From Streptomyces mesophilus (GTDB taxonomy: Bacteria > Actinomycetota > Actinomycetes > Streptomycetales > Streptomycetaceae): a stretch of 34,528 nt of DNA. How positions within the stretch are numbered: position 1 is the first letter of the stretch; every line of letters begins with the position of its first letter. Location of the stretch: assembly GCF_011044995.1 (NCBI RefSeq), contig NZ_JAAKZW010000066.1, positions 1-34,528 on the forward strand, read 5' to 3'. Both the position numbers and the translations under genes were made by a program. The notes under the pieces were generated by a model, which saw only the letters and a list, made by a program, of their open reading frames with translations, did not search any database and had not been told where the DNA came from. Shown here piece after piece: positions 6,862 to 14,147 of the stretch.

Positions 6862-8013
6862 ATGAGTCCCAAGACGGAGACCATGATCGGGGTCGGCGGA
6901 GCCGCGGAGAGCACCGACATGGTGCTCAACATCGGCCCTCAGCACCCGTCCACGCACGGGGTGCTGCGCCTGAAGCTGGTGCTCGACGGTGAACGCATCG
7001 TGAGTGCGGAGCCGGTCATCGGCTATATGCACCGCGGCGCGGAAAAACTCTTCGAGGCCCGCGACTACCGGCAGATCGTGATGCTGGCCAACCGCCACGA
7101 CTGGCTCTCCGCCTTCTCCAACGAGCTGGGCGTGGTCCTCGCCGTCGAGCGGATGCTCGGCATGGAGGTGCCGGAGCGCGCGGTGTGGACCCGCACGCTC
7201 CTTGCCGAGCTGAACCGCGTCCTCAACCACCTGATGTTCCTTGGTTCGTACCCGCTCGAACTGGGCGGAATCACCCCGGTGTTCCATGCCTTCCGGGAGC
7301 GCGAGGAACTCCAGGCGGTCATGGAGGAGGTGTCCGGCGGCCGGATGCACTACATGTTCAACCGGGTCGGCGGCCTCAAGGAGGACCTGCCCCTGGGATG
7401 GACGTCGCGCGCCCGTGCCGCGGTTGCCTCGGTGCGCTCGCGGATGGATGTGTACGACCGCCTCGTGCTCGGCAACGAGATCTTCCGCGGCCGTACGCAG
7501 GGCATCGGCGCGCTGAGCGCCGAGGCGGTGCACGCGTACGGGGTGAGCGGGCCGATCGCCCGCGCCTCCGGCGTGGACTTCGACCTGCGCCGCGACGAGC
7601 CGTATCTCGCGTACGGCGAACTTCAGTCGACGCTGAAGGTCGTCACCCGCGAGGAGGGCGACTGCCTGGCCCGTTTCGAGGTCCTCCTGGAGCAGACGCA
7701 CAACGCGCTCGATCTGGCCGACGCGTGCCTGGACCGGATGGCCGACCTCGCGCCCGGGCCGATCAACCAGCGGCTGCCGAAGGTGCTCAAGGCGCCCGAG
7801 GGCCACACGTACGCCTGGACCGAGAACCCGCTCGGCATCAATGGCTACTACCTGGTCTCCAAGGGTGAGAAGACCCCGTACCGCCTCAAGCTGCGCTCGG
7901 CCTCGTACAACAACATCCAGGCCCTGATCGAGCTGCTGCCGGGCACGCTGGTCGCGGACATGGTGGCGATTCTCGGGTCACTGTTCTTCGTGGTCGGCGA
8001 TATCGACAAGTAG
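6862..8013 (+). CDS. nuoD2: Orphan NADH-quinone oxidoreductase subunit D (NuoD2)
   Basis: A 383-residue full-length homologue of the complex I 49-kDa subunit (NuoD/Nqo4/NDUFS2), found here without other nuo genes. The family landmarks are present: NIGPQHPSTHGVLRL (23-37), GYMHRGAEKL (54-63), a VSGGRMHY segment, and the C-terminal VADMVAILGSLFFVVGDIDK. His32 matches the quinone-headgroup histidine (Nqo4 H38). The partner tyrosine (Nqo4 Y87) is Trp81 here, and the aspartate of the site (Nqo4 D139) is Glu133. Arg58 corresponds to the arginine methylated in human NDUFS2. ATG 6862 has GAGAG upstream. The 3' end overlaps a convergent MidA-family methyltransferase by 36 bp. It may replace NuoD1 in an alternative complex or have a separate role. 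Confidence 0.93.
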   Translation: MSPKTETMIGVGGAAESTDMVLNIGPQHPSTHGVLRLKLVLDGERIVSAEPVIGYMHRGAEKLFEARDYRQIVMLANRHDWLSAFSNELGVVLAVERMLGMEVPERAVWTRTLLAELNRVLNHLMFLGSYPLELGGITPVFHAFREREELQAVMEEVSGGRMHYMFNRVGGLKEDLPLGWTSRARAAVASVRSRMDVYDRLVLGNEIFRGRTQGIGALSAEAVHAYGVSGPIARASGVDFDLRRDEPYLAYGELQSTLKVVTREEGDCLARFEVLLEQTHNALDLADACLDRMADLAPGPINQRLPKVLKAPEGHTYAWTENPLGINGYYLVSKGEKTPYRLKLRSASYNNIQALIELLPGTLVADMVAILGSLFFVVGDIDK

Positions 8014-8982
8014 CGCGTCCGGCGCGACGCCCACCGGCTCGAGCAGCCAGCCGAAGTCGCCGAGGCCGCCGCGGGCGGTGAGTTCGGCGGCCTCGCCGGC
8101 GCTCGCGAGCGCGCGGACGTAACCGGCCGGGTCGGTGGTGGCGAGCGCAAGCGGAGGGCGGCCGCCCGTCACCCCGAGGCTGTTCAGGGCCTCCCGCTGC
8201 GTCAGGAGTACGGATCCGGGGCCGGCGCAGGCGTCGAGGGCGACATGGGCCGTGATGTCGCACGAGCCGTCCGGTACGGGGCGGCATTCCCGACCGTCGC
8301 GGAAGCCGGTGAGCGTCCCGAACGGGGGCCGTCGGCCTGCGTGGTGCGCGTAGTCGACGGCCACGGCCAGCCCGCCACGTACGGCATCGACGGCCCGCGC
8401 CCAGGCCTCGTCCCGGGTCCGTCCGATTTCGGCCCGGCTGCCGGGTTCGTCCGTCAGCGGCCACCAACGCGCGAGCCAGTCGCTGTCGGGCCCGGGCGCC
8501 AGCGGCTCTCCGAGCGTCTCGGTGCCGTCCTTTTCCCGTACGAGGACGAGGCGGGCGATTCCGTCCTCGTCGACCTCGACGACGTCCACGGGCACGTTGT
8601 CGAGCCATTCGTTGGCGAAGAGCAATCCGTCGACGGTGGCGGGGATCTCGGCAGCCCACTCGACACGGCTGTCCAACGCCTCGGGCCGGCCCGCCCGCTC
8701 CACGGCGTACGCCCGCGTCCGCGCGGCCACCGCCGGCTCCAGCGCGTCGAGCACACCCGAGGTCAACTCCCCGCGCCCGGCGCCGACATCGACGAAGTCG
8801 AGCGTGGCCGGGTGCCCGAGGGCACGGTCGACACGGGTGAGGAGGGCGGCCACGGCGCGGGCGTAGAGGGGGGAGGCGTGCACGGAGGTACGGAAATGCC
8901 CGGCAGGCCCCTCCGTACGGAGGTAGAACCCACCGGGCCCGTACAACGCTTCCTCGGCCGCGTCCCGCCACGTTCTGCTCAC
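7978..8982 (-). CDS. MidA/NDUFAF7-family (DUF185) SAM-dependent methyltransferase
   Basis: About 334 residues. The N-terminal ALYGPGGFYLR is the family's LYxPxxGYY-like entry motif. SAM-binding motif I is LDFVDVGAGRGEL (61-73), and the diagnostic NEWLDNVPVD follows at 124-133 (family NExxDAxPV). This is the PF02636 family, whose human member NDUFAF7 symmetrically dimethylates an arginine of NDUFS2, the NuoD homologue. Its gene is convergent with nuoD2 and overlaps the last 36 bp of it, so the two have no room for a terminator between them. I chose GTG 8982 (MSRTWRDA); GTG 8997 is an alternative. The substrate is inferred from family and neighbourhood, not shown. Confidence 0.85.
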   Translation of the reverse strand: MSRTWRDAAEEALYGPGGFYLRTEGPAGHFRTSVHASPLYARAVAALLTRVDRALGHPATLDFVDVGAGRGELTSGVLDALEPAVAARTRAYAVERAGRPEALDSRVEWAAEIPATVDGLLFANEWLDNVPVDVVEVDEDGIARLVLVREKDGTETLGEPLAPGPDSDWLARWWPLTDEPGSRAEIGRTRDEAWARAVDAVRGGLAVAVDYAHHAGRRPPFGTLTGFRDGRECRPVPDGSCDITAHVALDACAGPGSVLLTQREALNSLGVTGGRPPLALATTDPAGYVRALASAGEAAELTARGGLGDFGWLLEPVGVAPDALLVDIADHEEQ

Positions 8983-9003
8983 GGAACGAGTATCCACTTC
9001 GGA

Positions 9004-9069
9004 CGGGACGCACCCTCACTGCTAGCCGGACGTACCCGCACTACGGACCGGACGCACCCGCACTACGAG
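9004..9069. repeat. Three-unit 22-bp tandem repeat covering a stop codon
   Basis: Units 9004-9025, 9026-9047 and 9048-9069 align without gaps (core CGGACGYACCCGCACTACG), the first being the most diverged. The last contains the TAG stop (9063-9065) of the minus-strand coiled-coil gene, so the others are extra copies of that gene end. Confidence 0.85.
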
Positions 9070-10088
9070 ATCGCCGACCTCAGCTCCGCCACGTCGATCT
9101 GCTCGGTCTCGTCGTGCGCCGTGAGGTCGATGACCTCGCCGACCGCCCGCTCGGCACCGGCCCGGGACTTGAACTCCCCCTCGGCCTCCGCCTTGTGCAG
9201 CGCCAGCGCCTCCGCCCCGACCACATCCGCGAGGTCCTCGTTCTGCACCGCCTCGATCTCCGCGGCGCCGCCCGACTTCGTACCGAAGAAGTCGAAGCCG
9301 CCGATGAGCGGCCGGCGCACCCGGGCGTGCGGCACCACGGCCGCGGCGGGACGTGCGGCGGGGGGCAGGGCGGCGGCCGCGCGCTCATGAGCGACGGCCG
9401 CCTCGGGCTTCCCCTGCTCCGTCGCCTCCTCGGACTCGGGCGCCGCGGCTGCGGACATCCCGTTCGTGGAGACGCCGGAAGGGGCGGAGTTCACGGAGTT
9501 GACGGAGCTCGTGGTCCGCTGCCGCGGCACCCGCGCCAGCTTGTCCAGCGCGGCGTTCGCCTTCAGGTAGAGCGTCACCGTCCCCCGCGGCTCGGTGTCC
9601 GCACCCGCGGGCGGCAGCGCCCGCGCCGGAGCGGCCGCCTCGATCGCGAGCTGACGCCGGCCTTCGAGCGCGCTGGCGCGCTCCGTCTCCGCCGTCGCGT
9701 ACCGGCGCAGGAGCGCCGCGTGTTCACCGCGCAGCGCGGCCAGTTCGCCCCGCTTCGAGCGCAGTCGTGCCTCCAACTTGCCGCGCAGTTCACGCGACTC
9801 GTCGAGGTCCGTCTCGAGCTCGGCTATCCGCTCGTCGTGCTTCCATTCGTCGCTCGCCCGCGCCCGCGTCAGCTCCGCGACCCGCTTGCCGGCGAGCCGG
9901 TCCCAGCGGCGCATGACGATCGCGCCGACCACGGCGGAGGCCGCCGCGACCCCCGCGAGTGCGCGCAGCACCACGGTGTCGGGGACCAGCCAGGTACTCG
10001 CCGCGGCAGCGACGGACACGGCGGCGACCGTCGACGGGGGAAGCAGTCGGTGCAGTGGGGGGGAATGGCGGTGGCGTCCACGTGGCAT
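9063..10088 (-). CDS. Membrane-anchored coiled-coil protein of unknown function
   Basis: About 341 residues, not assignable to a characterised family. A basic start (MPRGRHRHSPPLHRLL) precedes two hydrophobic segments (about 15-65) ending at VVGAIVMRRW. A heptad-like charged coiled coil runs from about 70 to 145 (AELETDLDESRELRGKLEARL and similar). An Ala/Pro-rich disordered stretch follows, then a more conserved-looking C-terminus with RRPLIGGFDFFGTK and acidic helices. Streptomyces homologues share the MPRGRHRHSPPLHRLL start as far as I recall. ATG 10088 keeps that start but lacks a good ribosome-binding site; ATG 10115, with a G-run upstream, is possible. It is a stand-alone gene. Confidence 0.75.
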   Translation of the reverse strand: MPRGRHRHSPPLHRLLPPSTVAAVSVAAAASTWLVPDTVVLRALAGVAAASAVVGAIVMRRWDRLAGKRVAELTRARASDEWKHDERIAELETDLDESRELRGKLEARLRSKRGELAALRGEHAALLRRYATAETERASALEGRRQLAIEAAAPARALPPAGADTEPRGTVTLYLKANAALDKLARVPRQRTTSSVNSVNSAPSGVSTNGMSAAAAPESEEATEQGKPEAAVAHERAAAALPPAARPAAAVVPHARVRRPLIGGFDFFGTKSGGAAEIEAVQNEDLADVVGAEALALHKAEAEGEFKSRAGAERAVGEVIDLTAHDETEQIDVAELRSAIS

Positions 10089-10200
10089 GGCCAGAAATTT
10101 ACCGCGCGTAGGCATCACTCGGACCCCCGCCCGGCAATCTGTTCCCTTCCAGTTACTGAACTCCGCTCGGAACACTCCACCGCCCTCACCACCCAGCTGT

Positions 10201-11190
10201 TTACTTCTCAATCAAACCCTTCGATTCCAGGTACTCCTTGGCCGCATCGGCCTCCTTCACACGCTCCGCGTCGACCTTCCGGTTGAGCTCGGTGAGGTCC
10301 TCGGTGGTGAGCGTCTGCGTGAGCTTCGCCAGCGCGTCCGCGATCTCCTTGGCGCCCGCGTCCTCGGTGTTGACGACCGGCAGCACGTTGTCCGCGTTCT
10401 GCAGATTCTTGTCGTCCTCGAGCAGGACGAGGTCGAAGTTCCCGAGGGTCGCGTCGGTCGTGGTGGTGAGCACCAGCTGGTCGTCACCGTTCTTCACGGC
10501 CTGCTTGGACTGCGGGGTGCCGACGCCCTTCGGGTCGATTCCCGCGACGTCGATCCCGTACGTCTTCTCGAGGCCGGGTGCGCAGAACGGCCGGACCTCG
10601 CATTCCTCACCGGCCGCGATCTTCACCTTGAGCTTGGACTTGCCGAGATCGGAGAGGGTCTTGAGGTTGTTCTTCTCGGCGAATTCCTTGCTGACCGCGA
10701 AAGCGTTCTGGTCCACGGCCTCGCCGGCCGGCAGCACGGTGAGGCCGCGCGGCTTCGCGAGCTTCTCCAACTCGGCGACGGTCTTGGTCACATCACTGGA
10801 CGCCACCGGCTTGTCCTTGGGGGCGTCCGGACCGTTCACCTTGGCGTTGAGGAATTCGGCGAGCGTCGCCGCGTACTCGGGAACGACGTCGATATCGCCC
10901 TTTTCCAGGGAGGGTGCATAGAGTTCACGGGTTTCGACGGTCTTGATCGACGTGTCGTATCCGGCCTCGGAAAGCAGCTGCGCGTACAGCTCGGCGAGGA
11001 CCTTGGACTCCGTGAATCCGGCCGAACCCACCACCAGCGACCCCTTCTTGTCGCTGCCGCCGCTGCTCTTCTCGCCGCCGGAGCCCTTGTCCTCCAGGCT
11101 GTCGCCGCCGCACGCGGTGAGCCCCGCGCCGAGAGCCACGACCGCGGCCGTGGCCGCCGCCATCCGTATGCCACGCGGGAACTTCTTCAT
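10201..11190 (-). CDS. Glycine betaine/quaternary-amine ABC transporter substrate-binding lipoprotein
   Basis: A 329-residue lipoprotein. The signal peptide (MKKFPRGIRMAAATAAVVALG) ends in lipobox LTAC, giving an acylated Cys at about 27. A Ser/Gly/Lys linker leads to an OpuAC-type binding domain (PF04069): VVGSAGFTESKVLAELYAQLL, then ELYAPSLEKGDIDVVPEYAATLAEF, the OpuBC/OsmF-style pattern. It captures osmoprotectants such as glycine betaine, choline or carnitine outside the membrane for the two permeases upstream. The ligand is not decidable here. The start ATG has GGTGGA upstream. It is separated from the permeases by a 113-bp gap holding a 13-bp repeat array, unlike the tight coupling of the permeases. 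Confidence 0.92.
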   Translation of the reverse strand: MKKFPRGIRMAAATAAVVALGAGLTACGGDSLEDKGSGGEKSSGGSDKKGSLVVGSAGFTESKVLAELYAQLLSEAGYDTSIKTVETRELYAPSLEKGDIDVVPEYAATLAEFLNAKVNGPDAPKDKPVASSDVTKTVAELEKLAKPRGLTVLPAGEAVDQNAFAVSKEFAEKNNLKTLSDLGKSKLKVKIAAGEECEVRPFCAPGLEKTYGIDVAGIDPKGVGTPQSKQAVKNGDDQLVLTTTTDATLGNFDLVLLEDDKNLQNADNVLPVVNTEDAGAKEIADALAKLTQTLTTEDLTELNRKVDAERVKEADAAKEYLESKGLIEK

Positions 11191-11225
11191 GGGTCCACCA
11201 TTCAGGGTTGTCTCAAGAGATATTC

Positions 11226-11290
11226 GAAAGGGCCGTGCGGAAGAGCTGTGCGGAAGAGCTGTACGAAAGGGCTATGCGGAAGAGCTGAGC
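11226..11290. repeat. Five-unit 13-bp tandem array inside the transporter operon
   Basis: Five ungapped 13-bp units (11226, 11239, 11252, 11265, 11278) follow the pattern GRAAGRGCYRWRC, with a partial sixth. It lies between the second permease and the binding-protein gene on the transcribed strand, so it would be in the operon mRNA. The purine-rich units are spaced just over one helical turn. Confidence 0.9.
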
Positions 11291-11304
11291 GAAGAGGACA
11301 CGGA

Positions 11305-11982
11305 TCACACCGCCGCCGTACGCCTGCGCATCGGGTCGCACCACTTGCCGATCAGCACGAGCACCAGCTCCACGAGGAGCGCGAGCCCGCCGACGAGGAT
11401 CGCGCCGGCCACCACCTGCGGGGTGTTCTGCACCGCGAAGCCGTACGTGATGATCCGGCCGAGTCCGCCTTCGCCGGCCATCGCGGCCAGGGCCGCGGTC
11501 GCCACCACCTGCACGGTCGACGAGCGGAGGCCGGTCATGATCAGCGGGTACGCGAGGGGCAGTTCGACCCGCAGGAACACCTGGCGTCCGCTCATGCCCA
11601 TCCCGCGCGCGGCCTCCACGACGGAGCGGTCGACCTCGCGCATGCCGATGTAGGCGTTGGTGAGCAGCGGCGGTATGGCGAAGAGCACCAGCGCGATCAG
11701 CGTGGGCAGATCACCGTGGCGGCCGAGCGGCGTCATCGTGAGCAGCACGAGGATGGCCAGGGTGGGGATCGCCCGGCCGACGTTGGAGAGATTGACCGCG
11801 AGCGCACCGCCCTTGCCGATGTGCCCGAGCCACAGCGCGAGCGGCAGGGCGATCAGACAGGCCACGGCGAGGCAGACCCCGGTGAAGTAGAGGTGCTCGG
11901 CCAGGCGGTTGAGCACTCCCTTCTCGCCCTGCCAGTTGGCGCCCGTGGTCAGCCACTCCAGCGCACCCGTGATCGCGTTCAT
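11305..11982 (-). CDS. Quaternary-amine ABC transporter permease (OpuBD/ProW type)
   Basis: A 225-residue inner-membrane permease with about five or six transmembrane helices. The cytoplasmic EAA loop that docks the ATPase is present (EAARGMGMSGRQVFLRVELPLA). The BPD_transp_1 fold and the family motif NVGRAIPTLAIL are clear. The ATG start overlaps the stop of the first permease (ATGA), so the two permeases are coupled and probably form a heterodimer. It belongs with the lipoprotein downstream and the divergent ATPase at 12839. Confidence 0.93.
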   Translation of the reverse strand: MNAITGALEWLTTGANWQGEKGVLNRLAEHLYFTGVCLAVACLIALPLALWLGHIGKGGALAVNLSNVGRAIPTLAILVLLTMTPLGRHGDLPTLIALVLFAIPPLLTNAYIGMREVDRSVVEAARGMGMSGRQVFLRVELPLAYPLIMTGLRSSTVQVVATAALAAMAGEGGLGRIITYGFAVQNTPQVVAGAILVGGLALLVELVLVLIGKWCDPMRRRTAAV

Positions 11983-12707
11983 GCCGGTTCCGTCACCTTC
12001 GCGATCCGGGAGTCACGTATGCGGCCACCAGGTGCGGCGTCGCGCACCCGTGTCCAGGGGGTCAACAGCCGCTGGAGCAGCAGCAACAGCAGATCCGCGA
12101 CGATCGCGAGCACCACGCACAGGACGGAGGCGGTGAGCACCTGCGCCTTGAAGTCGCTGTCGAGCCCGTCCATGATCAGGCCGCCGAGCCCGCCGTAATC
12201 GACGATGGCGCCGACCGTGGTGAGCGCGACCGTGGACACGGTGGCGATCCGCACGCCGGCGAGGATCGCCGGGAGCGCGAGCGGCAGTTCGACTTCCCAG
12301 AGCAGCCGGCCGGGACCGTACCCGAGCCCGAGCGCCGCCTCCCGCGACTCCTCGGGAACCGCGGCGAGTCCCGCCATCACATTCCGTACGAGAATCGTCA
12401 GCGAGTAGAGCACCAGGCCCGTGATCACCAGGGCCGGGGAGAGCCCGAAGAGCGGCAGCAGCAGCGAGAACATCGCAAGGGACGGGATCGAGTAGAGCGC
12501 CGTGGTCAGACCGAGCACCGGACCCGCGAACCCCTTGCCGCGGCGCGCGAGCAGCGCCAGCGGGAAGGCCACGAGCAGGCCGATCAGCACGGAGGCGGCC
12601 GTGATCCACACATGCTGGACGGTCGCGTCGATCAGCTCCTGGCTGCGTGACTCCAGGTACTTCACGCACACCCAGTCGTTCGTCACCAGGCAGTTCTCTT
12701 GGTCCAC
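11979..12707 (-). CDS. Quaternary-amine ABC transporter permease (OpuBB/ProW type)
   Basis: A 242-residue permease. A short N-terminal region (CLVTNDWVCVKYLESRSQELIDATVQHVW) leads to about six transmembrane helices. The EAA loop EAALGLGYGPGRLLWEVELPLA and the YSIPSLAMFSLLLP motif are of the ProW/OpuB type. The start is decided by the ribosome-binding site: GGGGGAGG stands 8 bases before GTG 12707, while GTG 12716 would sit directly on it. It is the first gene of the minus-strand unit, divergent from the ATPase gene. Confidence 0.92.
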   Translation of the reverse strand: MDQENCLVTNDWVCVKYLESRSQELIDATVQHVWITAASVLIGLLVAFPLALLARRGKGFAGPVLGLTTALYSIPSLAMFSLLLPLFGLSPALVITGLVLYSLTILVRNVMAGLAAVPEESREAALGLGYGPGRLLWEVELPLALPAILAGVRIATVSTVALTTVGAIVDYGGLGGLIMDGLDSDFKAQVLTASVLCVVLAIVADLLLLLLQRLLTPWTRVRDAAPGGRIRDSRIAKVTEPA

Positions 12708-12736
12708 GGCGCTCACCTCCCCCGTCACGCCGAACC

Positions 12737-12764
12737 TATGTATGACTGGTGACCCTAAACCCAA
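12737..12764 (-). promoter_or_regulatory. Possible promoter for the permease/lipoprotein operon
   Basis: Read on the minus strand, TTGGGT (12764-12759) and TACATA (12742-12737) are 16 bp apart in the 131-bp divergent region. The match to the housekeeping consensus is only partial. Their position about 30 bp before the permease start is suitable. Confidence 0.3.
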
Positions 12765-12838
12765 GCACCGACAATCGCCGAGGACTGTCGTCCTGCAGCA
12801 ACATGGCGTTTACAACGAGCCCACCACAATGGGGAGTC

Positions 12839-13999
12839 ATGATCCGGTTCGAGCACGTCAGCAAGCGGTACGCCGATGGCACCATGGCCGTCGACGACCT
12901 GTCGTTCGAGGTCGCGGCGGGTGAACTGGTCACCCTGGTGGGCCCGTCGGGCTGTGGCAAGACCACCACCATGAAGATGGTGAACCGGCTGATCGAGCCG
13001 ACCTCCGGGCAGATATTTCTCGACGGGGAAGACATATCCGAAATCGATCCGGTCCAACTCCGGCGCCGTATCGGCTATGTGATTCAGCAAGTCGGCCTCT
13101 TCCCGCACAAGACGGTCCTGGAGAACACCGCGACCGTCCCCCATCTCCTCGGCTGGAAGAAGGGCGACGGCAAGCAGCGCGCCGCCGAACTCCTCGACCT
13201 CGTCGGCCTCGACCCCTCCCTCTACGGCGACCGCTATCCGGAGCAACTCTCCGGCGGCCAGCGCCAACGGGTGGGTGTGGCAAGGGCGTTGGCGGCCGAT
13301 CCGCCCGTACTTCTGATGGACGAGCCGTTCGGCGCGGTCGACCCGGTGGTGCGCGAGCATCTACAGACGGAGTTCCTGCGGCTGCAGCAGGAAGTGAACA
13401 AGACGGTGCTCTTCGTCACGCATGACATAGAGGAGGCCGTACGGCTCGGCGACCGTATCGCCGTCTACGGCCAGGGACGTATCGAGCAGTACGACGCCCC
13501 CGCCGCCGTCCTCGGCGCTCCCGCCAACCCCTATGTCGCCGATTTCGTGGGCTCCGACCGCGGCCTCAAGCGCCTTTCGGTCACCCCGATCGAGGAGACC
13601 GACCTCGAACAGCCTCCCGTCGTACGCCTGGAGGACTCGGCCAAGACGGCCGGCGCGCGCATGGCAGCCGAGGGCGCGAGCTGGGCGGTCGTGCTCGACT
13701 CCGACGGCAATCTGCACGGCTGGGTGAGCTCCGGCCGGCTCCTCTCCGGCACGGTGGCCGACCACGCGCGCCGGATGGAGGCCTGGCTGCCGGTCGGCGC
13801 CTCGCTGAAGCGGGCGTTCTCCACGATGCTGCAGCACGACGCGGGCTGGATCGCGGTGATCGACGAGAGCGCCAAGGGCCGCTTCCTCGGTGTGCTCACT
13901 CCGGCCACGCTGCACGAGGCGCTGCGGCGGTCCACCGCGGCGGACGCGCGGGCCATTCCCCGTACGGAAGTGGAGTTGGAGACGATCACCGGGGTCTAG
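12839..13999 (+). CDS. Glycine betaine/quaternary-amine ABC transporter ATPase with CBS domains
   Basis: A 386-residue ATPase. The ABC domain (1-240) has Walker A GPSGCGKT (35-42), Q-loop IQQVGLFPH, signature LSGGQ (137-141), Walker B LLMDEP (158-163) and switch His195. From about 255 to 375 it carries a tandem CBS pair (LEDSAKTAGARMAAEGASWAVVLD...GWVSSGRLL; ...LQHDAGWIAVID...GVLTPATLHEAL). In OpuA-type importers such a pair senses ionic strength and gates transport. ATG 12839 begins the conserved MIRFEHVSKRY, with GGGGAG just upstream. It powers the permeases encoded divergently, sharing a 131-bp control region. Osmotic or nucleotide gating is inferred from the CBS pair. Confidence 0.94.
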   Translation: MIRFEHVSKRYADGTMAVDDLSFEVAAGELVTLVGPSGCGKTTTMKMVNRLIEPTSGQIFLDGEDISEIDPVQLRRRIGYVIQQVGLFPHKTVLENTATVPHLLGWKKGDGKQRAAELLDLVGLDPSLYGDRYPEQLSGGQRQRVGVARALAADPPVLLMDEPFGAVDPVVREHLQTEFLRLQQEVNKTVLFVTHDIEEAVRLGDRIAVYGQGRIEQYDAPAAVLGAPANPYVADFVGSDRGLKRLSVTPIEETDLEQPPVVRLEDSAKTAGARMAAEGASWAVVLDSDGNLHGWVSSGRLLSGTVADHARRMEAWLPVGASLKRAFSTMLQHDAGWIAVIDESAKGRFLGVLTPATLHEALRRSTAADARAIPRTEVELETITGV

Positions 14000-14107
14000 G
14001 GCGTTGCTGCCCGTGCGGCCGGACAGACCCCTCCCGCCCGGGGGCCGAGCCCTTCAAAGGCTATCGCCGCCCACTGACATCGCGACCGAACCACAGCCCG
14101 CTCACGC

Positions 14108-14147
14108 CCTCAGCACGCTCAGGCCTTCAGCACGCTCAGGCCTTCAG
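14108..14147. repeat. ~17-bp tandem repeat over the esterase stop codon
   Basis: Units at 14108-14123 and 14124-14140 (CCTTCAGCACGCTCAGG type), with a partial third from 14141. The stop codon of the minus-strand esterase gene (14136-14138) lies in the second unit, so this is another duplicated gene end. Confidence 0.85.
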
